64,000 bases of DNA from NCBI GenBank assembly GCA_004794785.1, contig SJOL01006420.1:68435-132434 (forward strand). The letters run 5' to 3'. Positions 34,389 to 47,440 of the stretch are shown one piece after another. How positions within the stretch are numbered: position 1 is the stretch's first letter; each line of letters starts with the position of its first letter. This DNA is from Opisthorchis felineus. Its lineage: Eukaryota; Platyhelminthes; Trematoda; Opisthorchiida; Opisthorchiidae. The translations under genes were made by a program, and so were the position numbers. The notes beneath the pieces are model-generated. The model worked only from the letters and a program-made list of their open reading frames with translations, did no database searches and was not told the DNA's origin.

Positions 34389-35777
34389 GACCGTTAACTT
34401 CTACTTGTTTATCACCTATGAGTTTATCGAATAATCAATTCGGCAAAGTGCAATTCATGGGGCTGACTTTCCACCACCAATCGACGAGCTTGGTCACCTA
34501 GAAGGAGTGCCATATCAGCTGCGTTGGTCTTAACTCAGCTTCATTGGCTGTAAAAAGCCATGGCTAATTTCCAGCTCACTCAAACTTTTACCGATGGAGT
34601 AGTGGACAGTATGATATCAGTGGCGGTAGTTATAGAATACTTCGACATGGTAATCGCGTAGACACAGTGTAAACGTCGAGGGCCAAACTCCGTCAACCAG
34701 GATTCAACACATTTGCTTGAGTCCAATTGTGTGGCTATTTCATTTCCATTTTGCTGTTCTAATGTTGTGGAAACACCACTCACACCACTCACACGACTAA
34801 TTTAAACGAATTCCCCATTGTTTCTCCATTGTATTTCATAGTGTCGGAGTCAACTGACGTATTCACCTGTGGTTTTAGCGTGACGATATATCAGTTCTTG
34901 TCATGTCTAGCTGGACAGACAATTCACACTTGGATGAGGAAATCTAAACGTATTTTTCGACCTGTGAACGATGCGAAGCGCTTTGTTGCTTCACCGTAAC
35001 ATGAATCTAGTACACTATCTGTACCAGTCAGGGCGCAGCTGCAGTTCATTCTCTGTTCGTAGAAGAGCCATGGGCAGACCATGCTGTGCGCGATCTACCA
35101 CAATTTTAGGCTGTAGGTGCCACGTTTACACGTCACAGAATTTGAATTTCCAATCGTTAACCATTTACGAATAATCGATTAGCCTACGCGTTACCCATCC
35201 AAACTTCAATCAACTGACGGTTCATTTAATCGGGGGTCGAATAATAGGTATCTGTGTAGTAAATGGGAGCGGTTTAAGGCCAAATTTAACTATTGGAAAT
35301 CGCAAGCTATTGCAAACCCCCACCTGGTGTTTCGGCCGCACATAATAGCAAGCGCCTGTTATCCTACCACACCATCAACACAAACAGCAATAAAAGAAAC
35401 CCAAATTTTGTTTCCGTCTGGAGGGACGACGTGGAAGGAATGACAAGAGGGTTTCCTCTCCTGAAACTCCTTAAATTTCCTTCCGGAAAAATAATGATTT
35501 TGTTACTGCGAGTGTTATGCCATTCTGATAGACTAGTTTACTTTAGGCATAATCCAATTGACCAACAGATCCTGTCGTGGAGCACAGTTTTCTTAATGCC
35601 TTCTTAATACCGTAAACCCGAGTCTGGATATCCACTTGATAACTTGATGCGCCTAGCCAAACCAGTAAGCCAATGAACGTGCGAATCAGCTGATCTATTG
35701 AACACTGACGCGTACAGGAGAGTCATGTGCAGCTGAAAACGGGCTGCCTAAAAAGCTCACGAGGAAATTTCTGGGCG
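34389..35777. other. No recognisable gene
   Basis: Unassigned DNA between the gypsy element and the first N. The forward frame 35,293-35,607 (104 codons) and the reverse frame 34,580-34,792 have no family resemblance. Confidence 0.35.
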
Positions 35778-35778
35778 N
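35778..35778. other. Assembly gap (single N)
   Basis: One N precedes the first base of the second copy of the 7.65-kb duplicated segment. It is probably a scaffold join or fixed-size gap. Confidence 0.9.
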
Positions 35779-36769
35779 CTTGGAACTCTAAGATTCGCCC
35801 CCACAGTGGGATGTTGTACGAATGTTTCGGAGAGACAGCATACATCAATTTTAAGAGTATAACGTCTAGAGAAGCACTGCCTGTTTGCCAATTTGACATA
35901 CGGTTTGGACGTTGAAAGTTTGTGTGAACAAAAGATCTTACGGGTTTAGCAGTGTTATTTCGTTTATTGTTAATAGGCAGTGGTGTGTAAGAAAGATCGG
36001 TCAGATAACTGACAATCAAATAACCCAGCAGCGTTTGCCTTTGGGGTGGGAAGGGGTTGGGGAGTGACATCGACGGAAAAAAACTGTGCGGGCAAAAGAT
36101 ACTTCCCGGTTGCCCGGACCGAAAAGGAGGGTTCAGTTGAGGCATCCAATCATGGGCCTATCTCAAAAGTCTGACCCACAAGGCAGCATCAGGACGCAGG
36201 GTTTTGTTCCTGGAACCTGCCCTAGCTCCTGATTCAAGTCTGACCAGGGAAGCAGTGGGTCGTACGGTTTTCTTGGGGGACTGTCCGGAGCCGAGGACTC
36301 CGCAGTCTGACCTGCATGGCTACAAGCGGCTGGCCAGATCCGAGGATGCAGGCATAGATGTCTCACTGCTGATGCTCACGCACACAGATGGGTTTGGAGC
36401 CGAATCGAGCTCATGGAAAGGTCTAGTCGTTTTTCGACCGTGTTGGATAACTCGACAGCTGTCATGGTCAGCGGTTGGGCGATCGGAATTTGCGGTTTTT
36501 AGGGACGGCCTTTCTAAAACGTCCTTCCACGAAAGGCGATATCGCTCCTTCTATAAATATGGATATGCTGGTCGCCTCGAGGATACTGTCAATCTCCCAT
36601 CGCAGAGGAAAGTACCTTACCCTCAAAATCAATCAATCAGTTCAATGAATTTATCAGCTATAAACCGTATACCATAGGTATATTGGTTCCAGCTGCTACA
36701 GTTTCGATCACCGGAAAGTGGCAGAGTGTGAGACATACAACCAGGCCTTGGAGGCGATGGCAATCTCGA
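35779..36769 (-). other. Second copy of LINE endonuclease start and leader
   Basis: This corresponds to 23,890-24,880: about 45 codons of the reverse-strand endonuclease, the leader with the internally deleted SINE, and the 3' end of the next LINE. The SINE at 23.4 kb lies outside the duplicated segment. Confidence 0.6.
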
Positions 36770-38884
36770 TTAGTTCAGGAAATGGGTAGCTACGCATTGA
36801 TGCAAGCGTGCCACCGACTGCGCGATTGGGCCATTTAAGCCGGTATCATCAACCGTTGGTGAGTTGGGCCCCGGACCCCATCCAGAGAGGCGACAGTTGT
36901 TGACCTGACTCAGTTTACTGGTTAGTGTTTTCATACTTCGTCGCCAGGCCATACACTGTCCACCTCTCGGTCGTTTCCACTCAGCACAAGGCTGGGCAAA
37001 AAGAGCTCTATGAGGCAGACGGTCTTCTGGCACACGGAGTACATGCCCTAACAAGCGTAACCTATGGAGTGAGTAATTCATCTATCGTGGGAGAGTTACT
37101 TCTTCCTAGGACCATCCGACGTACCTCAGCATTACTAATCCGATGTTTACACCAGTACCTCGGAGACACCAATGGTCAGACACTGATATCTTTCGTATGT
37201 CCACTGCACGTAGAGGCCATGTCTCAGATCCATAGAGTATGGATCGCACTGCCGCAGTGTAAACTCTGTCCTTGACAGACAAACTGACGTCACGCCGGCA
37301 CCATAGGTATCGGAGGTTGGCAAAAGCTGCCCTCGTCTTCCCGATTTGAGAAATAATCTCATCTCCAGGCAGTCCACCGGAACTTGTACAACTGCCCAGA
37401 TAAAAAAATTTATCTACCACGTCGGTTGATTCGTCTGAAAGCATGAGGTTTGGGTTTGGTCCCACCCAGTCTTGCAGTAGCACTTGACACTTTGCAGGTG
37501 TGAAGCGCATGCCAAACCGTGCGGCAGTGTTGTTAAGGTTATTTAAAATGGTTCGCAATTTTGAGAGAGCAACACCGTCCGCATACTCTATGTCTGTGAG
37601 CGAACGTCCCGGGCGCATTTCGACTCCCGAGGTTTCAGAGGCAGGCAGAGGAATTTCAAGCAGCACATCAGTAACAAAGTTGAAGAGGAAAGGTGACAGA
37701 GGGTAGTCTTGTCTTACACCACTGGATATGGTGAACTCAGGCGAAAGCTTCCCGTATACTCGTACGCGCCCACAGGAGTTTGCATACACAACCCTCATAA
37801 GGAATAAAAATTTGGAAGGGACAACTTTGGTCGCCGGAAACTGCCAAAATTACTGACGATCGACAGAGTCGAAAGCAGCTTTCAGCTCAAGAAAAACGAC
37901 CAACGCGCGACGTTTGAAGGAGTGGCGCTGTTCAAGAACTTGTCTCAAGGTGAAGATATAGTCGATGCATCCTCGACCAGGGCGAAACCCCGGTTGATCC
38001 TCACGAACTTATCTCGATTATCGATTAACCTGCACAAAATAATACTAGAAAGGAATTTAGATGCAACGGATATCAGTCTGATGCCACGAAGGTTCTCGCA
38101 TGACGCTCTTGCGTCCTTCTTGAAAACTGTGATGACGGCCGAGGAGTTGGTATTTCGTATTCGTTCCAAATCTTCTGCAGTATGGTTGTCAAACTGTTCA
38201 CCAGGACCTCACCACCTTCTTTGAAGAGTGCTGGGTGCAGACCATCCGGGGCAGGTGCCTTGTCGCGTTGGATGATTCATATCACCGCTGGATTTCTGTT
38301 GCTGATGGCGGACTGGTGTCGATGTTCCATTCAGGCCCACTGAGTTCTTCCAGCGGTTCTGTTGAAGTGGGCCAGCTGAACTGTTCTTGGAAGTGCTCAG
38401 CCAATCGCTCAAGACAACGAGTTTGAGAGCGAATGGCTTTTCCGTCTTTTTCGCATATTGTTTCGCTGGCACATTTTTTCCTTTTGACCGGTTGATCAAA
38501 TCAGCTGAAACAGGGCGCAGCTGTTACCTGCAGCGAAAGCCTTCTCCATCTCCAGGACCTTCGAAATCTTCCGTCATTCTTCAAGCTCCTGATTATCCGG
38601 TGTTGGAGGGACCTGCGTGCGCCGTCACGGTCGCGAGTTGCTGGTGTGGCCTTTCTAGCAGCAATGAGAACTGCTGATCTCAACGATTTCCAGTGTTCAT
38701 TTAATCGAGTCGGACAGTTTGGACCAACAGCTCTGAAAGCTGAGAGCACAGCTCTTTTGACCCTCTTCCATTTAACCTGCAAGCGATCTTCACCATCTGC
38801 ATGACTGTGCGTTTCCAGTAACTTTCTAGCCAGGTCAGTCCGATAAGTTTGAGCTGATTCGATGTTTCCACCAGACCCGAATCA
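36770..38884 (-). pseudogene. Second copy of the 5'-truncated RTE-like LINE
   Basis: Same layout as 24,881-26,990: linker, RT, C-terminal domain. It differs by a nonsense change just after FDSVDRQ (TAA in place of the Lys codon, near 37,850), so the longest open frame is 230 instead of 280 codons. It also has Pro to Ser in the DEPTD/DESTD string and a two-codon insertion (STISSP against SSSP near 37,956). YADG and FLEL are unchanged. Confidence 0.8.
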
Positions 38885-39454
38885 ATGATCAAACACGGAA
38901 TATTCGAAGAGCCTCTGCACGCGGTGGTCGTCTCGGATTCGTAAAGCAGGCCAGATCGGACCGCATTGTACACTACCCCAAACAGCCAAGCTGATGTCAC
39001 GTCGACGCCACAAATGTCGGAGTTTAGCAAATGCTGTCCTAGCCTCATCGATTCGGGGAGTGATTTCATCCTCCGCCAGTACAGAGGGACTTATGCAGCC
39101 CTCCGGATAGACGAACTTCATCACATCGATTGGTTCAAATGCAAGCATGATGTTCGGCTTTGAGCCAACCCAATATTACAGTAGCATTTTACACTCTACA
39201 GGTATGAAGGACATACTGGTCTTTGCAGCAGAATTATTTATGTTACCTAAAACAGTTTGTATTTCTGAAGGGCCTGGTTCAAGAAGAGCAATATCGTCCG
39301 CGCACTCAGTGGCCGTGAGCAAACGCCCGGGAGTGTTTCGACCCCCGAGCTGTTAGACGCAGACGAACAAGACTAAAGAAACATTATTACGGAGTTAAAA
39401 ATAGGGGACGATAGAGGACACCCCTGTCTGACACCAGCGGATGTGGTGGACTAG
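38885..39454 (-). pseudogene. Second copy of the LINE RT C-terminal fragment
   Basis: Corresponds to 26,991-27,560, with the ECADDIALL box and the same fusion point to the following linker. Confidence 0.7.
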
Positions 39455-40521
39455 AGAGTTTGTTGTTGAAATCAACGGGAGGAATCTTCATAGTAGATCA
39501 GAAGTTATACGACAAACCTCAACTGTCCACGTTCGTAGCCGAAACAAGTGCACAAGTCTGTCACTGACCGATACAGTGAATTGTCAAGGTCCGCACACCA
39601 GATAACGGCGAGCGGAATGCTGACTCTATCTCAACAGACCCTACGCGCCTTAGCAGCATTCGGGTGGAGAGGCAGGCTGGCGGGTCGGGACGCAGCAGCG
39701 AGGGCCTAATTAAAGGTCTGAGCCACCTTCATGCATGCCAGCGTGAAGAGACAAACACTTATCAAACTGGTGACTGGAGACGATCGCCGATATGACTAGA
39801 TCACAAGATTAGTGGCACTCTTCTCGCCACAACTTTTACTTCCCAAACTTGTTTCCTCTGTCTCCTTTTTGACACTTAGCTGTTTTCCTTACAAGTTTCA
39901 TTCTTCATAGCTCTTGGTAAGGATATGACGACCAGAACTGAAACCTCAGATGACCCCCTCATATTGAGGTGACTTTAACCAAAGGCTGACTGCTGGCATT
40001 TTACGCTATCAAAGTATTTTTTGCACCCAAGCACCCCGCAGTCGAGGCTTTTCACACTGTCATCCTCATGATGATGTGGATTACTGCCCCTTAAAATGTT
40101 TGTCGTGGACGAAGACGTTCGGCATAACTTCTCCCCGACGACCGTCTCAGATGCCTGAGACCATCTTTTTTATACAAAGCCTTTCCAATTTCAAACATTA
40201 GGTAAAATTCTAACTGTTTCCCATTCGCGACTCTGGAGTATCATTGGACGAGTCCACTCAAACTGAGCGAGGCTCACTTAAGGGGCTGGTCTATCTTGGG
40301 TATATGATCCGAAACCATTTTCGTTCTGGAACCGCCCAAGCTTCATACCCTTCCGTTTGTTTTCCCAAATTCTAAACTTCGACTGCCCAAGCATTTGCCT
40401 ACCCAAAAATTAACCTTGCACTATTACTTAGGTCTGTTCCGTGGGAAGGGTCTCCACAGTCCATTGTTTGTTTAATATAATATTTGTATGTCCCCACAAT
40501 GAGTTACCACTTCATGATACT
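39455..40521. other. No recognisable gene (second copy)
   Basis: Corresponds to 27,561-28,627, including the ATTAAA signal at 40,472-40,477 on the reverse strand. Confidence 0.4.
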
Positions 40522-41115
40522 TTAAAAGTTATACCAGGTCAAGAAAGATGAGGAACTGACACTTATCGACTCACCATGTGCTTCAGTGATGTCTGCGTCC
40601 GAAGAAGCAAAATACAAGTGGCTTATCGGTGGAAAGACATAATCCAAATTCGGAAGTGTGCTGAAGGGGGACGATGAGGACTCTGAATCAAAGACTGTAT
40701 CCGTTGTTGATGACTTAGGTGCATTTGGTGTCTGTATCCGGTCTTGAATAGGCCAGACAGGACTGGTACACTGTACATCTTCTACCGGACTGGTGGACAG
40801 TGCACATGTGCTGGCTAGACAGCCTTCGGTTCCTGCCACTGCATGTTTTGAGAATGTACTAAGCGAAATGTCTTCTGATGGAGTTATATAAACTTCGTAA
40901 GGATGGTTATCTAGTTCCCACAGCAATTGTCTCGCTTTCAGCGCTGTTACAGCAATCAGCAGCCCACGTCTGAGTCTGATTCCACCTCTTGAGCGCTTCG
41001 CTTGATCTAACTTTTGCATGGACGTAAGGAGAACAAACTGTGCCGTTGTTGAATCTAGTTCATGTTCATTTACGGTACGAAACCGAACACACGTAGCACC
41101 GGGATCGCAGAGCAT
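40522..41115 (-). CDS. IER-like protein, second copy
   Basis: 197 codons, intact, same start and stop as 28,628-29,221. Four base changes separate the two: D75V, E158D, A189S and one silent change in Phe161. The IER-type domain (residues 25-66) is identical. All three replacements lie in the low-complexity Ser-rich tail, where a fast-evolving or allelic protein would tolerate them. An open frame in both copies supports real coding, but the copies are so close that this is weak evidence. If the duplicated segment is a haplotype artefact, this is an allele and not a paralogue. Confidence 0.55.
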   Translation of the reverse strand: MLCDPGATCVRFRTVNEHELDSTTAQFVLLTSMQKLDQAKRSRGGIRLRRGLLIAVTALKARQLLWELDNHPYEVYITPSEDISLSTFSKHAVAGTEGCLASTCALSTSPVEDVQCTSPVWPIQDRIQTPNAPKSSTTDTVFDSESSSSPFSTLPNLDYVFPPISHLYFASSDADITEAHGESISVSSSSFLTWYNF

Positions 41116-41163
41116 CCCGCGGCGTCCACGAACCGTAGTGTATAGCAGTACAACACCGATTTA

Positions 41164-41414
41164 TGGGTCAAATGACCAATCAACCACCCATGATTTGACC
41201 TAGTCGTCGATCGACTATTTGCTATTTGCATGGACCAATGGCTATTGAGCGGGGCGTACGGACGCACGCATGCCTTTGCACGGGCTTGAATGCATTGTTT
41301 GCCGTCCAATTCACCGTGGGCTTTGTCTCTCGTGCTTCAGAAGGGTGAATCAGTGACTCGGGCGAACGACGCGCGTGAGTCACCCGCTTGCCTTAGCGTG
41401 GGCCTGCGCCTCGA
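41164..41414 (-). promoter_or_regulatory. Candidate promoter of the second IER-like copy
   Basis: The same motifs are kept: octamer 41,224-41,231, AP-1 TGAGTCA 41,376-41,382, EGR-like GCGTGGGC 41,396-41,403 and the CCAAT boxes. One nearby base differs from the first copy (cttgaatgc against cttggatgc at 41,289). Confidence 0.4.
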
Positions 41415-41453
41415 ATCAAGTGACAGCGGGCAGGGGGAGATGAAGCCTGGGAC

Positions 41454-42913
41454 ATGCAGAGTCTGGTTACATTTAGCATGCAGGTGTTCATGGGCACGCT
41501 TGAGGAATGCAGCATGCACGCCACTTAAGCACAGCTGAACAGTGGTTCGCTGAGGGTAGGGGTTCACAATTTCTGTAGATGGAAAACAGAGATCAACCTG
41601 TACACTAGAGGTAGGATACTGAAGTTGGCAGTTCGGCCTCTGACCGGTCAGTTTAGTGATTCCCAATCAACTTCAGTGTCAATACACAGAATTTCGCATG
41701 CTTTGATCTAACGAAGACAGTCCCTTGGCACCAGTGAATAGGGTAGTTTGAGTGGTGAGACGGAGTATGCGTTACTGAAGGAAGATCCATATGGCCTGGT
41801 TATTTTTACGCCAAATTGTGGCATGATCGGAATGATAGCAAAGCCGGCAATCGCAATCAGAGTCAACGTAAAATGAGACCTAAGCTTAGGGAGGAATACG
41901 GGATAAACAGTGGGAAATACCTGCTGGAAACTTGTGAAAGATAAAATCCGTCAATCATACCAAAATGGCTTCCACCTTCAATAGAGTCTGGTAGGAGTTT
42001 TGAATGTAAGTGTAGAAAAACGAGGGGATTGTTTGGGTGGATCTGTTCACATGGCGGACCTTACACAATGTAGCCAATTCCGAACGCCGGAAAAAGCCAA
42101 CAGAATGAAAGAGAAATAAACTCTGGCATAAAAGGAATGGGGCAAGACACGGAGGAGGCATACGGCGGTATTCCCAACAGTGGACTGGAACTACTGTTAA
42201 AATCGAGTAATATTAAAACATCGTGGCCTAAACGGCATAAGGCTGGTGAAATGATTATGCGTCGGTCAATTTCCGCGATAACTCAGTGAAACTACGAATC
42301 AGAATGGTGTTTGTTTGGATGTCCGTACAAACAAACAAAAAACAGGAAAAATTCCATATACATTGTGTCTGTTTTGGTAAATAGCTCGTATAACAAAAGA
42401 AAAGCCACAAACGTGGAGCGAAAGCACTGAAGGACCACATCAGTTTACATTTGTATGAACACAACTGCACCAGAGTTCATGTACTGTTTACCGTTCATCG
42501 TTTCTACGAAGTGAAACCCACAGTTTAGCCTAACGGCCTCCATCTAAAAAATCCAAAAGACGTGCAACCGTTATTCAATACTTTAGCTCATTACTTTATG
42601 GTTGAAACTGCCTCCCACGTGCATCACGGGATTTTAATTACGCTGGCTAGGTTTTTTATGGGTTACACATTCCGACTGAACTGAAGTATTAATAGTTCAC
42701 CATAGATGAGTTTTATCACTGTTTCCATTACTGTGATAAACCCCGCGACAAGACTAGATGATTATTTTGTTTCTCAAAAGCAGTAAGTGAGCTGGACAGT
42801 CATGTGAACAGCCCGATATTACTTCAGACAGTTCTGTAGTCTCGATCACTGGCGTACACCCTGACCAAAGAAGGAACTCAAAAATTGGACCTTGTTTGCC
42901 TCAAATTTCAAAT
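41454..42913. other. No recognisable gene (second copy of 29,560-31,019)
   Basis: Collinear with the first copy with scattered substitutions. Confidence 0.4.
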
Positions 42914-43428
42914 GTTTTAAAGAATAACCATTGTGACACATTGTTTTTTCAAGCGTCATGCTCACCCATTTGACGCTCTAGAGGGGGGCCTGTAGCACTT
43001 GTAAACTGCTATTTTCCATGCTCAATATTATCTTCTTTCTCCCTGTCAATATCGGTCACAGTACTGTACAAAAGTTTGTTTTAATGAAATAGAACAACAA
43101 ACCCCTGCATCTTGGGCTCAACGGGACTTTAAGCGTTTTGCTGAGTGACTGTTGTTGTGACTGGCACCAATTCCCAACGTGAACAAAAACTGTTTAGCTG
43201 CAAACACGACTTATCCATTCACATCAGCGGATTAATATTGCGATTATCGGAGGTTTGGAATACCAGGAAAGTAGAACCTTCTCCTCTTGGTGTGGTGGTT
43301 CAACGGAATACGGACCAGCGGAATTTCCTCTTGTGAACTGTAAGTCAAGATTTCCTTGGATTGTTCACCTTGTGACATTATATCTGACTTACATTGATAG
43401 TTTGTTCTGTTCATTAAAGACTCCTTAG
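42914..43428 (+). repeat. Solitary LTR-type repeat, cut by an N
   Basis: Third copy of the 515-bp gypsy repeat. It is followed by an N and unrelated sequence, so no gag or pol is attached. It carries A at 43,317, where the other two have C and T, and T for C at 42,948 (attgttttttc against attgctttttc). Confidence 0.75.
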
Positions 43429-43429
43429 N
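43429..43429. other. Assembly gap (single N)
   Basis: One N directly after the last base of the duplicated segment. Confidence 0.9.
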
Positions 43430-45172
43430 AACCTGGAATTGCTCATTTGATTTCACACGTTTTAGCCAATTCGCAAAAATCGGCCTTGAAAAATCCGGTA
43501 AAATTTTGAGAACCACCTGCATGCGACGCATATATTTCAAAATGCAAACTGCTGGTGTTTTTTTCAAATATCTCGCTGTGTAATTTTGTATAGGATTCAG
43601 GCGTTGTCCAAGAATGCGGAATATGGAAAGTTGCAGGCACCTTCGTCTCCCAAACGAAAACATCCGATAGCCGATTGCTGGGATAACGGAGAAGAATGAA
43701 GAAACGCATGGAGATGTTGAATTGACAATACAATCATTCAGAATTAAGCAAACTACGGCCGTGCTGATTGCCTGTTAGTCCAGTAGTGTTGGATGTCGTT
43801 GTCATGCAGTGATGCGAAAGATATGTAAGGTAAATTTGCTTCTCCGATTGTCGGCACACCCTGATTGCCAAGGCCACAAACCCGCCAACGGTTAACCGAA
43901 ACTTATTTCAAACAAACCAACAGGTGAAAATAGGGTTTTGAGCAGATCAGAACTTTACGCATTTTCAAACGGATTCTCAGGCAGTCCAACTGACTCGTTA
44001 GTGGTAGGTCATAATTTCATCCGTTCGCTTTACACTCCGACTACGGATCGATTCGCAAGAAGAACGGGTGCTGGAATTTGTTCTTTCTCAGAAATGCCAG
44101 ACGATATTTAGAACTAGTGATCAGTGAGGTTTGCAGCGACACGTAATTTGAGAACTTGAACGTCGTTCGGGATCCGCATACGTTGTCCCGCTGGCTACGC
44201 GTTAGATGAAAAATTCGAATAAACTCGGTTTAATCCCGGATATTTTCTACTAATATATTAAGAGATAATATGTGCTTTGGAGCCTTATTTCAGCGCCGTT
44301 TCATTTCATTCGTTTACCAAACCGACGACTGCTAAATTAAAACAAAACGATGCATCGATTGAGGTGAATATTTGCTGGCCGAAAAGGCTCAGTTTAATCC
44401 AGAATACATTCTACTAATATACTGAGGCGAACGCTTCGCAGCTGACCTTGTATCCTCACGGAAACGGGCGCACTAACCTAAAAGACTAAACCTCGATATG
44501 GGCTGTTTGGGTTGATTTTGTTCTAGTTTTGTATCTCACTATGGCCCCTAATTGGATTCAATTTATTCTAGATGAGGTTTCAATCAGGTTTGTTCGACAT
44601 TCAAGACATTCAATAAATCTGAAGACAATTTCTATATATCAAAGAGGATTACATTGCGGCCGTTGGATCTCTCATAATGCGGTATAGGGTACAGGTGTGC
44701 TCAATCCCTATGTTTATATGGGCCCCAGAACCATAGCTATCCATTGAGCGCCCGAAAAATAGGGTTCATTCTCCATGGGCAACTCTGTGGTTGCCTTGCC
44801 TTTCGTCGCCGGAAGCCGCAGAGATAATGGGCGTGATGAACACTTATTTGGTCGATCTTAGTATATGTTTTTGGAGTAGTGGAAATCACAGCAAATTGAA
44901 CATTACATACGAGCTTATTCGTAATCCACTTCTGTAATTACCACATAGCTGACCAATTTCAGAAGTTCGATAGGTTCTACAATGTCAACCGTATGTTACT
45001 TTATGCGCCCGTTCCCCAAAGGCACCGTGACCATCTTGTTTGTGTCAACTCGACGATATAGATCCATTTTGGCCGTCAAGTAAAGGCAAATTCTCCCACG
45101 GTTTGGGGTACACATATCTTACCTTGATTGCCACTGACATCAGTACCACACGAACACCGTCATGCTTTATAC

Positions 45173-45203
<31 letters not shown>

Positions 45204-45589
45204 ATCATTTGTTGGCATCAGGAAGTGAACTGCAAGCCAACAGATCCGTGTACGTAATAAGTAAACCACAAGCGCTTTTCGTGGAGCTGAACGCTGTGCT
45301 GTGTGTAAGCCGCTTACATCGATGTGAAATCAAGGGGGAAAAGTCGGTCTGCGAATACGGTTAGGCCCTCTGAAAGCCATCAGTCGGCCTGTCATTACCA
45401 CCAGCACCAGAGACAGATACATCAGTGTTGACACCAAAAAGCTTATTTAATTATACTTAAAGCTATAAATCGAAAAATACGGTAAACAGTGGATGGGGGA
45501 GCGACCTGATGCTAGCCTACCGCAAGTATTCTGGGGTTTTTAGACTTCCAAGCACTCAATCAGACAGTCTGGAAAGAAACTCAACACGA
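43430..45589. other. No gene recognised; small direct repeat
   Basis: 44,225-44,270 and 44,388-44,430 share a diverged direct repeat (ggtttaatcc / agtttaatcc, then ttctactaatata) 163 bases apart. No protein motif is visible. Confidence 0.35.
45181..45203. repeat. (AT)n microsatellite
   Basis: A perfect AT run of 23 bases, preceded by an interrupted atacatataaat. Confidence 0.9.
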
Positions 45590-47440
45590 ATCAGTTATCC
45601 ACCGTTTCTTGTAATGTCACCAGCCAACCACATGAGGTGTCACGGAGAACCGCATCCTGAAAAGCAGACCACATCAACAAAACCTAAACTATTCGTAATA
45701 TCTTTCATACCATCCCGCTAAGTCATTCGTAGTCCACCTTACAGTTTGGGCCATTCTGAAAGGGGCACGAAAAACAACACTCGTCTCGGTAGACGGTGTT
45801 CCGACATGCGTAGCACATGACCGAGTCACTGTAGTTGACATTGCTGGATGTTTTTCACGATTGGAGTACCTGATACACAACCAAATAACCGCTTTCTAAT
45901 TGCATAGTTTCGAATTCTTTGACGCCATCCAACACCACCACCAACACCGGTGGTCAAAAACCTGATGACGTCTCACATCGTCTGTCCGCAGAGGCTATGT
46001 CTCGCCACCACATAACAACGTAGCCCTCACTGTAGCCTGGTACCCTCGACCCTTGAGACCCGGGTATATACTCTCCATTTACCCCACAGATGGCGCGAAG
46101 TGGTAAACGTAATTCGGATCATCGAGATTCGAGCACTAAATTCACCTTACATAGTGTCTTCGGAGCTAATACAGATACTGACATATTTCAAGTTCTCCGC
46201 AATATCCAGTTCTTCTCCTTATACTGTAAGGGACACGTTCTTAGGCTTCTTATTGAGAAGGATGACTTCAAATTTTTTGAGGTGCGAGGTGCAGGCAGAA
46301 AGACGGTTTGACGGTGGTCAATTTACTCAACTGCGCTCCTGCCTTGTCTTTGTCTTTAAAGGTTAAAAACATGTCATCTACGTACCCCAGATCGACAAGG
46401 TTCTCACCAGCAACGATTTTGAACAACGGGATTCTGAATACCTTCCAACATACATCCCAGTATTTCATTGATGACGAAGTTGAACGAAAACGGGCAGAAT
46501 GGACATCCTTGTCAGAAATCACTTCTCTTAGGGAAGAGTTTACAAAGCTCCCCATACACCTATACGCCCAGAAATACGTAAATAAAAGAACAGATTATGC
46601 TCCCAAACTTCCAGGGCATCCCCTGTTGAACAAGTGTAGTTAGAAGCACTGACTGATCGACAGAACCGAACGCACACTTGAAGTCACGGAACACCAAGAT
46701 TGTGGGTTATCTGTGTGCCCATCGGTTTGGCGTTGCTCTAACAGCTGAAGGAGTGTGAAGGAGTGTGGGCTTCTACCCGGTCGAAATCCCACTTGATGCT
46801 CACCCCAATTAAGTGAGCAGATAGGGATAGCAGATAGATAAACTAAACAGTTAGTGGCCACCTAATTCATTGCCATCCTTGAAAGGAGCAGGTGGCAGCT
46901 CATCGGGACCAGCAGCATGAATGCGCTTGAGTCAGGATTTGCACTCAGATACCTCTGGTGTCTAAGTACAGTCCATATTCACAGTTCACATTTCCGTTAA
47001 AGGCTGACAGCCTGGGATGGAAGTAGCAGGTGGTCAACTTAATTGTTGTTCCAAGTATTCTGCCCAACGATCAGAAGTTCTTCAGTGGATATCAGATCCT
47101 TTAGGGTTTCATTGACAGGAGGCTTCCGAGAGCCTGTCCAAAGAATCAACCGAAACAACCTGCACATATTTCCAGAACTTTTCTACTCTCTTATTTCTCC
47201 GGCCTTCAGATCAACCAAGCTTCACCGTCTGTTCAGACACTTAGATGATGTGTCGAGTCGGGTTGTGACCAGAAGGAATCACTGACCGGTCCTATCAGCG
47301 ATCCGTTGCTTGAAAGAGGCCGGATGGGTTGTACCGAATGTAGAAGTCCTGGCATCACATGTGGCTTTGGATATCTCACTCTAGTGATGGTTAATATCTG
47401 ATATGGGATCAACAGGGAAGTGCTGGAGAAGTGAGATCTG
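45590..47440 (-). pseudogene. RTE-like LINE remnant (linker, RT, C-terminal domain)
   Basis: A third LINE type on the reverse strand, more decayed. From high to low: linker TFGTTHPASFKQRIADRT (47.35 kb), MCRLFRLILWTGSRKPPVNE (47.15 kb), HAAGPDELPPAPFKDG (46.9 kb), GFRPGRS (46.78 kb). Palm: VFRDFKCAFGSVDQS (46.69 kb, catalytic Asp kept), QGCPFCPFSFNFVINEIL (46.5 kb), VDLGYVDDMFL (46.38 kb, YADD now YVDD, both Asp kept). EELDIAENLKYV is at 46.2 kb. The C-terminal domain shows WLGHVLRM-like LGHVLRMSEHRLPRR at 45.8 kb and ends about 45,590. There are many stops and shifts, and no endonuclease is visible upstream. Confidence 0.8.

Larger units (their letters stand above)
35779..43428 (+). repeat. 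Second copy of the 7.65-kb segment 23,890-31,534
   Basis: Collinear and in the same orientation. The offset is 11,889 at the left and 11,894 from about 38.5 kb, because of a 6-base insertion (tatagt, near 37,956) and a one-base loss in a T run (near 38,476). By eye I count about 25-30 substitutions, roughly 0.4%. Both ends coincide with an N. The right end also coincides with the exact base where the gypsy LTR copies diverge from each other. Confidence 0.95.
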
